From NCBI GenBank assembly GCA_016808115.1, contig JAEQBH010004422.1, forward strand, positions 124,001 to 188,000: a stretch of 64,000 bases of DNA, given 5' to 3'. The notes below the pieces were generated by a model. The model did no database searches. It worked only from the letters and a program-made list of their open reading frames with translations, and was not told where the DNA came from. Origin of the DNA: Tetrastigma voinierianum. Lineage: Eukaryota > Streptophyta > Magnoliopsida > Vitales > Vitaceae. Shown here in pieces: positions 45,830 to 57,924 of this stretch. Each line of letters opens with the position of its first letter. The stretch's first letter is position 1. Position numbers and translations under genes: made by a program.

Positions 45830-47210
45830 AGAAGTTCGAGGGTTGTAAGCCTGAATTTGTTTCTTTGGATGATGGGATTTTGAGGTTTAGGACTGGAGCT
45901 TTGTGTCCCCAGATGATGGAGACTTGAAGGACTTTTTGGAGGAAGCCCATTGTTCTGTTACCATCCGCCCGGGAGGTTAAAATGCTGCAAAGATTTGAAA
46001 CACAAGTGGTGGTGCAGGGGAAAGGTATGAGGCGAGATGTTGCCTGATTTGTGGCTCAATGTTTGGTGTGTCAACAAGTGAAAGCTGAGCATCAATGACC
46101 AGCAAGGTCTTTGCAACCACTTTCTATTCCTGAGTGGAAGTGGGAACATATTACTATGGATTTTGTAACAGGACTACCAAGAACATTGGGGGGTAATAAT
46201 GCTATTTGGGTGATTGTTGATCGATTAACAAAATTTGCTCACTTCTTGCCAATGAAACTCAACTTCTCTATGGACCATTTGGCTTCGTTGTATGTTAAGG
46301 AGATTGTGAGAATGCATGGGGTGCCTGTTTCTATTGTATCTGATAAAGATTCTCGTTTCACTTCTAGATTTTGGCATAGTCTACAGAAGGCGCTAGGTAC
46401 TAAGTTGAGTTTGATCACGCCTTCCATCCTGTTGATAGTCCAATCGGAAAGGGTAATACAAGTTTTGGAAGATTTGTTGAGAGCTTGCACTTTAGACTCT
46501 AAAAAGCGATTGGGATGATCATTTACCTTTAGTAGAGTTTGCCTATAATAATAACTTTCAAGCTAGCATTGGGATGGCACCTTTTGAGGGGTTATATGGT
46601 AGGAAATGTCGATCTCCTATTTGTTGGGATGATATTGGAGAAAGGAAACTTTTGGGGTCTGAACTTGTGCAATTGACTGTAGAAATGATTGCTTTGATTA
46701 AAGAAAGATTAAAAACAGCTCAAAGTAGACAGAAGAGTTATGTAGAGAATCGTAGGCGAGATTTGGAGTTTGAGGTAGGTGATCATGTTTTCTTAAAAGT
46801 TTCACCGATGAAGTCTGTGATGAGATTTGGGAAAAAGGGAAAACTTAGTCCTCACTTTGTTGGTCCATTTGAAATATTGGAAAGAGTAGGCACTTTGGCG
46901 TATAAAGTGGCCTGTCTCAGCTTATCTAAGATTCATATTTTCCCACGTTTCGACGTTGAGGAAATGTATTTTGATCCCTTCTCATATTGTGAGATTTAAG
47001 GGCCTATTAAGTTCGGGGGCTTGACTTATGAGTACCCATTCAAATTGTGGACGTGATGGATAAGGTACTACGTCGTGCTGTTGTCAAGTTGGTGAAGGTC
47101 CAATGGAGTAATCATAGTATTCGAGAAGCCACTTGGGAATTAGAGGAAGAGATGAAAGAAAAACATCCATACCTTTTCCAAAGCCAGTATGTCAAACTTA
47201 GAGGACTAAA
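45830..47210 (+). pseudogene. Integrase and chromodomain, complete chromovirus
   Basis: The zinc-binding part is damaged (His region at 45940-45975) but shows CLVCQQVKAEHQ at 46055-46100. The core from 46111 reads ITMDFVTGLPRT and VIVDRLTKFAHFLPMK with the first catalytic Asp, then VPVSIVSDKDSRFTSRFW with the second (46320-46380). The glutamate segment is shifted. At 46574-46660 comes YGRKCRSPICWDDIGERKL, and at 46770-46930 DHVFLKVSPMKSVMRFGKKG with GPFEILERVGTLAYKV. The chromodomain-type tail at 47050-47200 has KVLRRAVVKLVKVQWSNHSI and ATWELEEEM. Its family is known to favour heterochromatic targets. Several frameshifts are present. Confidence 0.9.
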
Positions 47211-47218
47211 CTTTTATT

Positions 47219-47232
47219 TAAGGGGGGGAGGA
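47219..47232 (+). other. Polypurine tract, complete chromovirus
   Basis: AAGGGGGGGAGGA precedes the 3' LTR start TGTAGCACC. Confidence 0.9.
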
Positions 47233-48992
47233 TGTAGCACCCCAGAATTTCGTTAAAGGTAAAATTGTAAATTATAAATTAATTGAAAGTTAATTTAATT
47301 TAATTAAGAAGGTAAAAGTGTCTTTATAATTTAAAACTGAAAGTATAAATAGAGATTTTTCTTATTTTCCCATTCTAAAAAACCCTAGCAACCAAATTAG
47401 AGAATTGGAGAGCGTAGGCGTGAAGGTTTGGAGAATCCAGAGTTTGAAGTTCAGACTTTTTTTTTTAAGGTAAAATCCAACTTTAGATTAATATTTTATA
47501 TTTGTTAGTCAATTACGAGATACATTAGATATTTTAATAAAATCTTACATTGATTAGAGTTGGTTTATTAAAATTTTAGGATTAAAATTTTGGAAAATTC
47601 GATTGAAGTTAGGATTAATTTATTTTAATTGTTTTAAGGTTAAACTATTGAAATTATAAGTTTGGGTGTTCAATAGATGAAAATAGAAAATTTGAGATTT
47701 TTAGAAGAATATATCTAGAATTTGTGAAAAATAATAAGTTGGTTATGCAGTAGGTGCATTGGGTTAGAAAAAAAAGTTTAATTTGAATACCTACAAAATT
47801 TTGAGACTCTCAAATCTATTGGTTAAAGTAATAATAATAGTTATTTATTTTTGTGCTATGTTAGGTGAATAGTAGGCCTTCCGAATTATTTTTCTTCAAG
47901 GCTTTTGAGGACTTCGTTTTAGGTAAGGGACATTAATACAAATTTTCAAAAAAAAAAAAGAAATAATTTTCTTTTTTATTATAATTTGTAAGGGAAATTA
48001 AGACAGATTGTGTAAAAGAAAAAAAAAATTATTTGCTTTATATATTGTTTTGAGATTCTACAAGAAAAAGGTTATTTATATTTCTATGCATGGGTCAAAT
48101 GCATGTTTTGCATGAAAAGTATGTTTGATAATTTTATTTTCTTGTGAAAAGGAAAATCTTAGAGATATAATATTTTGTTTGATAAATTTGAATTGATGCA
48201 AAAAAAAAAAAAAAACTCTAGTTTATTTTGCCCTTGTCAACGGGATATAATATTTGACCTTTACATTTTCTTGGTGGGGAATGTAATTGATTTGAACCTC
48301 AGCCTCTAGGGGTTTGGTTAGAGGTTACTAGTACTAGTAGTATTTGGTTTAGTCCACCTTAAAAAGGAACAATTTGAGGCTAACCACCCATTTGCAAAGT
48401 CCCACCAAACTGGGCACCATTTGTTATTTGATAACCAGAGAAATATGTTTAGAATGTTTTGATTTGGAATTGATGTGAAATGCTTTCGTTTTTGTATTAG
48501 AATGTTTTAACTCCAATATTTTATAAGAAAAATTATGATTCCCTATATCTCCTAATGGGAAGTATATTAGAAACTTTCGATCCATGAAATTGTATTAGTG
48601 TACCTTATTGGGCTTTGAGCTCACCCTTTATTCGTTTTAAAATTTTTCAGGTACCCTTAGTTGAGCGGAGTAGCAGTTGGGGCCAGGAAAATGGTTTTAT
48701 TAGAATATTTGTTTAAACTTCTCTTGGGACATTGTTTAGATGTTAAAGTTTAGTTTCTGTTTGGAATATTTGAGTTTGAAGTTATTTGGATAAGTATACT
48801 TGGGTTGATGTATTGGTTTCTTAAAGTTGATATTTGAGGATTTAGAATTTTGTTCTACTACTCCGCTTATGATATTTAGTGGTGGTAAAATTCCAGTTAC
48901 AATGCCAATGCTTTGAGTTGTTTCCACTTTGAACCTCAGGCTTAAGGTGTGAAATGATCGTCACGCCCTGTAGTGGGTTTTGGGGCGTGACA
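47233..48992 (+). repeat. 3' LTR of complete chromovirus
   Basis: About 1.76 kb and alignable to the 5' LTR along its length. In the first 120 bp I count about ten differences. Further differences cluster in GC-rich patches such as 48340-48430 against 41950-42020, while A/T-rich tracts are near identical. The TATA-like box is repeated near 47344. Confidence 0.92.
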
Positions 48993-49345
48993 ATTTTCCA
49001 CCCCAAGCAAGTTTGAACCTCTTCAGTCCTAGTTTCACCGCATAACTCACGCATAACCAAAGGTGTCGTGATGATCTGTTGGCTTTATGAACAAATCGTA
49101 ATAATACAATATGGAAGAATACCAAGTGGCCGTCGGGACCCATATTGCATATAGTAGGGTAAACAATGACCCAGTGGTAGGATGAGTAGGAAAGGCGAAA
49201 CCATGTATTGGTTCATTCTAACCCACCGCGCTAGATTCCTGAGCAATGGGAGAAGGCATGCATGGGATGGCACAAGCTTAATGTTGATGCTGCAGGGGAT
49301 ATCAATCGAGGTTTGTTTGGAAGCAGCAGCGTGATTCAGAGGCCT
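48993..49345 (+). pseudogene. LINE piece 3: C-terminal RNase H-like domain
   Basis: Immediately after the chromovirus, coding sequence typical of plant LINE tails resumes. The clearest part is at 49260-49345: MGWHKLNVDAAGDINRGLFG followed by a SSSVI block. It matches the start of the RVT_3/RNase H-like domain (W-x-K-L-N-V-D-G/A-A...G-x-x-G-x-V-I) that follows the zinc-binding region in these elements. Together with pieces 1 and 2 it places all three in one LINE. The frame is interrupted between 49000 and 49250 and the reading ends near 49345 where Athila-type sequence starts. Confidence 0.65.
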
Positions 49346-49399
49346 AATACTATGGAGGACTTTTGGAGGCTATTATCGAAGGAATAATCACTTGATAAA

Positions 49400-51015
49400 G
49401 ACAACTGCAATTGAAGAAAACAATTTTGAGCTGAAACCAGCATTAATTACTATGGTGCAATAACACCAGTTCATAGGTCATCCCTCTGAAGATCCCAATG
49501 AGCATATGGGAAGATTCATGAGGATGGCGGTATAGTCAGTGAATGGGTGAGACCAGAAGTAATCAAGCTGCAACTCTTCCTCTTTTCATTGAGAGATGTG
49601 GCAGCAACATGGTTTGATTCATTGCCAGTGGGATCAGTGAACACTTGGAAAGAATTGGTGGAAGCTTATATGAGCAGATTCTTTTCTCCGGCTCTCATTG
49701 CTGAGAGAAGAGGAGAAATAATTGTCTTCAAGTAAAGGGAAGATGAGAGCCTCTACACTGCATGGGAGAGATCCAAAAGATTGCTGAAAAGATGTCCTAT
49801 GCATGGAATAGATCTAACCACTAAGATGGATATTTTCTTTCATGCTATGAATTATGCCTCTAAGGGTATAATTGATGCATCTTGATGTGGAGCTTTTAAA
49901 ATAAGAAATGTAGAGGAGGCATGGCAACTGATTGAGGGATGCTTTGCCAAATACGACTCTGAGGCTCCATGCGAAGCCGGGAGAGCGACAACGGGTTGAA
50001 ATGGTCTTATTGGGCTTGATAGAATGACAGCCATAGAAGCAAAGATGGATGCAGTGATGAACAAACTAGGAAACAATGAAAGAAGAATGCACACTGCACA
50101 TGAAGTGGGAGCAGTAGAAGAAAGAATTAGAAGAAGTGCTGAAGGACTAGTTGAAGAAGAGCCCTACCAAGTTGAGGAGACCAAGTATATGAATGAGCAA
50201 AGAAGTTATCACTTCAAGCCTAACCATAACTTGCCAACACATTATACACTAGCACTAAGAAACCAAGAAAACTTTTCATATGGTGGAGGAGCATAGCATG
50301 GCCCTAGACCTGGATAGAATTACTAGAACAACAACGGTAGAGGGACAGTAGAGGAGATTATCAGGGTCAGAAAAGGACTCAATCCTTTGAAGATCAGATG
50401 CTTCACTTCATGTCAAAAAACAAAAGGATTTTGAATTTGCATGAAAAGAAATTTTTTGACCTTGAAAACTTCCAAGCAAACACAGCTGTGTTTCAGACAA
50501 ACACTAATGCCTCTTTGAAGAATGCGGAATACGAGATAGAGGCTGACTCGAAGCTATGCGAAAGAGCCTAAGGATTCATTTCAGTGACACGAGAAGAATC
50601 CAAAGGAATGTATGGCAATAATTACGAAGTGGCGAGGCTAGATGAAAGGGTAAAAGAAGAGGACACTAAGGAAGAGAAACAAAGCAAGAAAAATAGGGAA
50701 GGAACTAAGAAGAGCAGCACAGTTCAGAACTCTTTGAGAAAAGAAAACAACATAAATGCAACCCAATCAGCAGGGGAAGGGGGAAGTTAAAGCTTACAAT
50801 CCTCCAGTTCCATTCCCTCAAAGACTACAGAAAGCAAAGCTAAAGGAGCAGTTCTCTAGATTCTTAAACATGTTTAAAAAGATAGAGATTAACATTCATT
50901 TCTTAGAGGCATTAACTCAGATGCCTTAGTATGCAAAATTCATAAAAGATATATTGAGCAAAAGAAAGATGCGAGGAAGGGATAGTAAGAGCCCTAACGA
51001 CAACTCTTGATTACA
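49400..51015 (+). pseudogene. Athila-type gag
   Basis: At 49460-49740 the retrotransposon gag domain reads HPSEDPNEHMGRFMRM, VIKLQLFLFSLRDVAATWFD and WKELVEAYMSRFFSPALIAE. It continues at 49740-49950 with ESLYTAWERSKRLLKRCPMH and an MNYASKGIIDA block. The C-terminal half (50024-50620) is lysine/glutamate-rich with FQTNTNASLKNAEY. At 50795-50990 a PPVPFPQRLQKAKLKEQFSR block and FKKIEINIHFLEALTQMP mark the gag-protease hinge typical of Athila elements. Stops at 49735, 49884 and elsewhere inactivate it. No LTR or primer site is recognisable to its left; the LINE ends there instead. Confidence 0.85.
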
Positions 51016-51700
51016 CAATGATTCGAGAAGACTTTACGGAGAAAATGCGGGATCCAGGCAACTTCACTATACCCTGCAAAATTGGGGATGCTAATATGGG
51101 AAAAGCATTGTGTGATTCTGGAGCTAGCATCAACTTAATGCCTCTGTCTGTTGCTCAAAGATTAAGTTTGGGGGAGCTTACTCCCACAGTCATTACCCTG
51201 CATATGGCAGACATAACATTAACTCATCCTGAGGGCATCCTTGAAGATGTGCTGATCAAAGTGGGGAAATTTGTCTTTCTAGGGGACTTTGTGGTAATTA
51301 ATATAGAGGAAGACAAAAGCAACGGCTCCCTTTGCTGTTAGGAAAGACCATTCTTATATGAGGCGACATTGATTGATGTGAAAAAAGGGGAACAGACTCT
51401 CAGGGTTGGAGATGAAGCAGTGCACTTCAATCTCAATCACAGTTTGAAACAACCAAAACTCAGTAGTGGTGACTGTGAAATAGTAGAAACAAAAATTCCT
51501 ATTAGTTCTGAACTGGCCACTACTTGTAATTTTCAGATTTTAATGAACGAGAATGAGATGAATTTCCAGTATCTTGAGCATCTTGAAGTTGAAATTTTGA
51601 ACTGCAATTTTAAATTAAAAGCTTTAGTATTAAGTATTGGAGAAAACAGTGTAGAAAGGTCCAGCAGTTATGAAGAAAAGTTGCGAGAAAAGTAAGCTGA
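51016..51700 (+). pseudogene. Athila-type protease region
   Basis: The frame from 51018 reads GNFTIPCKIGDANMGKALCD followed by SGASINLMP, so the active site is D-S-G-A-S. LTPTVITLHMADITLTHPEG and ILEDVLIKVGKFVF with GDFVVINIEEDK follow, the usual Athila order. A stop at 51342 falls just before the expected G-R-P-F-L block, which is seen damaged as GKTIL-type residues. A second frame to 51692 covers the linker to RT. Confidence 0.84.
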
Positions 51701-51879
51701 GAGGGTTTAATACTCGAAAATTGCACAGACATTTAAAGTGTGCCTTCTTGCAACCAAGGAAAAGGGAAAGCCGAGTTATCATTTCGAATTTGGATTAACT
51801 AGAGTTGGAAGAGCAAAGCTGCTAGAGACTCTCGGAAAATATAAAGAAATAATAGCTTAGTCTATACTTGATTTGAAAG

Positions 51880-53260
51880 GAATCGGTCCCTCGATCTCTG
51901 CATCCTGAATCTTGGTGGAGGAGAATCTTTGAACACGTATGAACATCGGAGGAGGTTTGAGATCAATAATGAAAGAAGTAGTCAGAAAAGAAGTGTTGAA
52001 ATGGCTAAATGCGGGCTTTATATATGCAATCTCAGACAGTCCTTGAGTGAGCCTAGTACATGTGGTTCCAAAGAAGGGAGGATTCACTGTGATCAGAAAT
52101 GAGAAGAATGAATTGATTCCTACAAGAACTGTGACAAGATGGAGAGTGTGTATAGACTACATGAAACTTAACACTGCTACAAGAAATGACCATTATCCTC
52201 TACCTTTCATTGACCAAATGTTAGACAGGTTAGCAAGACACTCTCATTACTGTTTTCTTGATGGATATTCTGGTTATAACCAGATTCATGATAATACAGA
52301 GGATCGGAAATCAACATTTACATGTCCTTATGGGACCTTTGCCTTTAGAAGAAGGATACCATTTGGATTTTGTAATGCTCCTGCCACCTTTCAAAGATGT
52401 ATGATGTCTATATTCTCTGACTTGGTGGAAGAGGTTATGGAAATATTCATGGATGACTTCTCGGTATATGGATCTAGTTTTGAAGATTGTTTGAAAAACT
52501 TAGAAACGGTACTTCAGAGGCGCCAAGATAAAAATCTAGCTTTAAATTGGGAAAAATGCCATTTCATGGTAACTGAAGGTATTGTTTTGAGGCACAAGAT
52601 TTCTGCTAATGGATTGGAAGTAGACCAAGCAAAGATTGATGTTATAAAAACTCTCATGTCACCTACAACAGTAAAGGGAATAAGAAGCTTCTTGGGACAT
52701 GCTGGATTTTACAGAAGATTCATCAAAGATTTTTCAAAAATCTCCAAACCATTGTGTAGACTGCTGGAAAAATATGAAAATTTTGATTTTGATGAATCAT
52801 GTAGATCTGCATTTGAGGAAATCAAATCCATATTTATGTTGACACCTAACTGGAACAATGAGTTTGAAATTATGTGTAATGTCAGTGATTATGCAATGGG
52901 AGCTATATTAGGACAGAGAACTGAAAAGATATTCAAGGCCATATACTATATCTGCAAAACATTCAATGAGGCACAAGAAAACTACTCCACCACAGAGAAG
53001 GAGATGCTAGCAATGGCGTTTGCTTGTGAAAAATTCAGGTCTTATATATTGGGGTCCCATGTTGTAATACACACTTGATCATCTTTGCGATTAAATATCT
53101 AATGGCAAGAAGATGACAAGTAATGGCGATCGGATGGGTGCCTCTTCTTGCAAAAGAGTTTGATCTTGAGATCAAAGGATAAAAGGGTATTGACAATGTG
53201 ATAGCATATCACTTGTCTAGATTGGAGAGAATTGCTATAAAAGAAAGGGAACATAAATAG
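51880..53260 (+). pseudogene. Athila-type reverse transcriptase and RNase H
   Basis: The longest clean frame in the window is 52047-53078 (343 residues). In order it shows VVPKKGGFTVIRNEKNELIP, WRVCIDYMKLNTATRNDHYP and FIDQMLDRLARHSHYCFLDG (first catalytic Asp). Next come IPFGFCNAPATFQRCM, EIFMDDFSVYG (F-M-D-D catalytic pair), LNWEKCHFMV, IRSFLGHAGFYRRFIKDFSK and RNase H with MCNVSDYAMGAILGQR and NYSTTEKEMLAMAFACEKFR. The RNase H tail continues in other frames to about 53250, ending in an HLSRLE-like block. Compared with the family the N-terminal section (51880-52046) is out of frame and the C-terminus is broken. Otherwise all catalytic Asp residues are kept. Confidence 0.93.
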
Positions 53261-53269
53261 CGAGAAATT

Positions 53270-54245
53270 TTCTGATGGCTTGACTATTTATACTATCACT
53301 ATAAACACCTGGTATCTTGAGATGTATGAATTACTTAGCTTGTGGAGTCACGCCATTTGAATTTAGCTACTAGCAGAGGTGAGAATTGATTGCAGATTGT
53401 ATATATGGGATGACCCACTACTGTATAGAAGAGAAGCATATATGATCATAAGGAGATGTGTCCCAGAAACAGAACAAGGTGGTATTATGAAGAAATTTCA
53501 TGCATCACCATATGGAGGACACTTTGCAGGAGACAAGACACAACCTGGAAAATTCTCCAATCAGGATTTTATTGGCCTACTCTATTCAAGGAACTGTTTG
53601 AATGGGTAAAACAACTGTGATACTTGTCGAGAGAATGGAAACTTAAGCGGGAAAATGAAATGCCTACGAGAAATTCTTGTAGTGTAGATTTTTTTATGTA
53701 TGGGGAATGGAGCTTTATGGGACCTTTCCCATCATCATTTAGCAATATGTACATTCTCTAGTGTGGATTATATATCAAATGGTGGAACGACAACTTGTCC
53801 CGAAATAAATATCATCACAATGGTTGGGTTTATCTGAAAACATTTTGAGCAGATTTGGAGCACCCAGAATAATCATCAGTGATGAGGGAAGCCATTTTGA
53901 AAATAAAGTTTTTGCAAAACTCGTGAGCAGATATGGAATCAAACATCTAATGGGATAGGCTTATCACCCTCAATCCAATGGACAAGATGAAATTTCCAAT
54001 ACGGAGATCAAGAAAGTTTTGGAGAAAACAGTTAATGCAAGTAGGAAGGATTGAATTACATAAAAATTTGGATGATGCCTTTGTGGGCTTATAGAACTAC
54101 TTACAAAACTCTCATTGGATGCATCCCCATACGGGGTGTATGGCAAGGAAAACCTTGTCATCTCCCATGCAAATTTGGAATCTGAAAGCTATGTGGGCCA
54201 TCGAGAAAACTGAATTGTGACTTTCAAGAATTTGCAAAGAAAGAG
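53270..54245 (+). pseudogene. Athila-type integrase, right end abutted by LTR
   Basis: At 53379-53540 the zinc-binding part shows YIWDDPLLYRREAYMIIRRC and FHASPYGGHFAGDKT with its two His. A C-x2-C pair lies at about 53620-53635. The core follows in mixed frames: VDYISNGGTTT near 53762-53795 and APRIIISDEGSHFENKVFAK near 53860-53925 with the second catalytic Asp. An AYRTTYKTLIG block lies near 54095-54120 and the reading fades near 54210. An LTR-like sequence begins at 54249, before the normal Athila 3' untranslated region, so the element is truncated here. Confidence 0.84.
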
Positions 54246-54248
54246 ACT

Positions 54249-56340
54249 TATAACGCCTAAAAATATAATAGAATTTTTTATAATTTTATTATATATTAAG
54301 TATAAATTGAGCCAACTTGGGTATTTCAGGGAATTGTTAAATGAATTTTGAGATTAAATTATTATGTGGCTAAGAAGCAGTAAATATTAAATACTAAAAT
54401 GAAATTAAGTGAACTTAGGAAATAAACCCGATTGAAAAGGGCAAAGTGGAAATTGTGAAATAAGGACCTAAAAATTCATAAGTTAGAAAGAAGAAATGTC
54501 AAAATTAGCTGATTAATGAGAATTTAAATGCAAATAGAGACAAATAGTGGGCAAGCTAGCAATTAGGAGAACTTAAACCCAGAAATGGATTTTAAAGAAG
54601 GCCTTATGTGGCATAGGATATTTAAGACCAAAGTGGTCTTGAAGCTCATTTTGAGCAAAGCGATTTGAGAGAGAGGAAGGGAGTTAGGGCTTGCAAAGTG
54701 AGGAGGTTGTGATTCTTGCTCCATTAAAGCGAGTTTAAGAGATCAAGTTGAAGAAGAAACGGCATTGAAGATTGAAAGGGATTTAAGGTAAAAAAACCAA
54801 GCCCTAACCCCCTTTCTACTTGTGTTTGGGTTTAATAAAACCCCAAATGTGGTATAAAAGTGTTCTTGGATGATTTTAGTTCAGTTTGAGATTGTTTTGC
54901 ATTGTTTAGATTGGTTTGGATTGGTTTGGAGGAGTATTTGTAAAAAGGGAAAATGTTGGGTTTTCAAATGAAATGTTATCAAAATTTTGTCAAGACCCCT
55001 GTTCTTGTTTTGGCTATAGATTAAGTTATAATCATCCAAATTAAGTGATTCTAATTGTTAGAGAACAAAATGATTCTACAAATGTATAGAAGGGACCAAA
55101 GGCAAATTGTGGCTCTAAGGCTCCCAAATACGGGTTTAAAGGTGAGCTCGGGTAGCTCACGGGTTATACTTTATTTTAGGTATTGTTATAGTGTTTTGGC
55201 CATAAGTTAAGTTTCACTCATCCAAATTGGGTGATTCAAAATTCTGGGTAAAATAGACTTCTAGAGAAATAATTTACTTAAAGGAAGTGTATGCAAATTA
55301 TAACCCCAAAGTGCCCATAAATTTGTCAAAGTGGAGCTATGTGTAAGAACAGTGGGTGCTTTGCAAGTGGAGTGAATCCTGGATGTAAAATGCAATAGCA
55401 GGTTTTGGTGATCCAAATTGGATGATTCCATTTAGAGAAGAAACCTTAGAACCATAGCTTCAAATAAGTAGAAAGAACCATTACCAATTTATGGATTTAA
55501 GACCCCTAAAATTGGTAATAACAGTCAAATGCAGTAAAGTGGGCATACATTGATTTGGCATTAAAATGTCGTAACTTGAGTTTGGGTGATCCAAATGAGA
55601 TGATTCCAATTCCTACTAAAAATAGACTCATAGAGCTAAAATTTTCTTGAAGGAAGAATGACAAATTATGGCTCATGTGTCCCCAAAAAATTTTGCAAGT
55701 GAAGGGGTATCTGGTAGACATAAACCATGACCAAAAACTCCTAGAATAACCTACTAATATGTGATTGTCATTGTATTTGAATGAGGTGATGAGGAGGAAA
55801 GCGCGCATTGAAGTCGAGATTCCGAAGATCGGAATCAAAGCGACGATTTTGGTTTGTTCTATCTTCTCTATTCTCGTTTCAAGATTTGAATTATTTGTTC
55901 TAAATGCATAAGAAAATCATATTAAATTGTTTTAATTGATTTGAAGAAATTGATTGTGAAATGTTTGCAAATGAAAATTTAAGTGAGTTTGAAAATGAGC
56001 GGATTTATACAAATGTACATATTATCTTGTGTTGCTATAAAAGATTTGGAACGCCTTGTCGAATGTTAACACGTTTAGTTCGTATGAAGGATAAATTAGT
56101 ACTCTGATAGGGGTTAAAATAAGCGATGCTAGCGACGATTGTGATGATGTGTCACTCAGATCAAGCGGCCAGGCGAGAGACCGTATCAGTAGTGTTCGTT
56201 TATTGATTTGTTTTTTAATAACCAGTCAGCAGCCCAGTAGGACCGTATTGTGTTATAAAACCGTTTTTCACCGACTGCGGCCAGGGACCGTGCGTGAGTC
56301 AAGTCTCTGTATATCGAAAACATAGGTTAAATTTGTTAGG
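54249..56340 (+). repeat. Degenerate chromovirus LTR (TGTAACGCC family)
   Basis: It starts TATAACGCCTAAAAATATAA, one substitution from the TGTAACGCCCTAAAAATA start at 31054. Blocks shared in order with 31054-33130 include the TTTTGGCCATAAGTT block, the GGGTAAAATAGACTTCTA block, the ATGTGATTGTCATTGTATTTGAAT block and the GCGACGATTTTGGTTTGTTCT block. Similarity becomes patchy after about 56100. No primer-binding site is found downstream, so it is a solo or truncated LTR. Confidence 0.7.
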
Positions 56341-57900
56341 GGCGGAAACAGAATTAAATTGAATTGAGATTGACAAATTGGAATTGAAAAGCATGATTGG
56401 GAATTGAAATGAAGAGTATTGTGAAATGCATGATTTGGATTTAAAGCTGGCTTAGAGAATGGAATTGTATGGAACCACTAAGCATAGAAAATGCTTAGGC
56501 GTGTAGTTTTATCTATCTTGTAATCTGAGTTGAACGGGAGCGAAAAGCAAGATCGAGGTGTCGAGTTATAAAGAAAGAATTGCGGGTATGTTCGACATAT
56601 GCATTCCTGCAATATCTTTTTTAACATTGATATTTTGTAAAAACAATTTCCAACTCACGAATATCTATTTTGTAAGTCATTTTAAAAGGAAATGATATCC
56701 TTTATAGTAATTATGCCATGAATGAAATGAAATGGGCTTTCCCTTTAAAAAGCGCTTCGCATATTTGAAAATGATTTTATGCCCAGTGAAGTGTAAATTC
56801 TACGAAACTGTTTTGATAAATGATTTTTGATAAGGTGATTGAGTGACATTAGAGCAACTCTGGGACTCGGTTCGGACCTTGAGAAGCGGGTCAGAGGCAG
56901 GGAAAGGAGTCTCTAGGGACTACTCAAATGAATGGCCCGGAAGAAATTTGAAATGAAACATCACAATACGGAATTTACAAAGAAAGATTGAGAGGTGACA
57001 TGATCAAAAGTCTCTTGGAAGAATTCAAGGCCCGGGGAGAGCAAGTTCTCTTATACAACTCAGGGTTAAATTATTTCGGGAAAAGTGAGTCGAGATAGAG
57101 TGGCCCATTACACCGGGTGGTATGGTACACCGCTTTAGACAATAACATTGAGGCGAATGCGAAGTGAATTCAAAGTAAGCGGTCGAGAGATTAAGGCATT
57201 ATCTTGGAGAGGAAGCATGGAAGGAGGTAGATCCAAATTTGGGAAAAGGGAAAAGAAAATTACGAGCGAAGACACTCTACGACGTGTCTAGTTAAGGACA
57301 TTAAACTAAGACTTTTGGGAGGCGGCCAAACGGAAATTTTCTCTTTTTATTAGCTTTGATTGATGTTGATTACTTTTCTGGTTTAGAAGTTTTATTTTTT
57401 ATTTTGTTAGAAGTTTTAATAGGAAATTTGATCATTTGCTAAAATGTTTTTGATTTTGGACAGGAAAGATGAACCGGAATTAGAAGTTATTACAAAGCAC
57501 ACTGCCTCAAACTGAATTATGCAGAAATTAGCTATAAGGGGAAGTATTTCCTATTTGCCCTAAATTTGTTTAGATGATAATGCATAGTTGAAGTTTGAGA
57601 AATTTGATGATTTAAATTTAATTAATTAGACAATTTTCAAGTGCTAAGTGCTTAAATGCTTTGATTGAGTATTTTGATGCTAAAGATCGTTGTTCATAAT
57701 TGAATTGATAAATTCTATTGCAATATATGTTTTCACAAGCCTGAATTGCATAATTGGACTGAATTGTGGGTGATTAACGGGTGGAAGTGGTTTGACTTTA
57801 GACATTTGAGAATCAAATACTTTGTCGCAACCTTGATTAGTCACGACATCGCTTAAGCCAGATGAAAAGCTTGTCATATTTTTGATTGCATGTTGCAGCA
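56341..57900. other. Unassigned region, possibly LTR tail and 5' part of next element
   Basis: No coding domain is recognised. The segment 56850-57310 may still belong to the preceding LTR, judging by its GAGTGACATTAGAG and GGTCAGAGG-type words, but I found no terminal GGGCGTTACA. The segment 57320-57900 is AT-rich without features and leads into the palindrome cluster. Confidence 0.4.
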
Positions 57901-57924
57901 AGTTTAGGCCTGATGTTGAAAAGA

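Larger units (their letters stand above)
40859..48997 (+). mobile_element. Structurally complete chromovirus with ATTTT target duplication
   Basis: The element spans two LTRs (40864-42590 and 47233-48992) with a primer site, gag, protease, RT, RNase H, integrase, chromodomain and polypurine tract in order. ATTTT occurs immediately before the 5' LTR (40859-40863) and immediately after the 3' LTR (48993-48997). LTRs start TGTAGCACCCC and end GGGGCGTGACA. The target is the zinc-binding region of a LINE whose reading continues on the far side. Total length is about 8.1 kb. The LTRs have clearly diverged and the polyprotein carries stops, so it is an old copy unable to move by itself. Confidence 0.93.
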
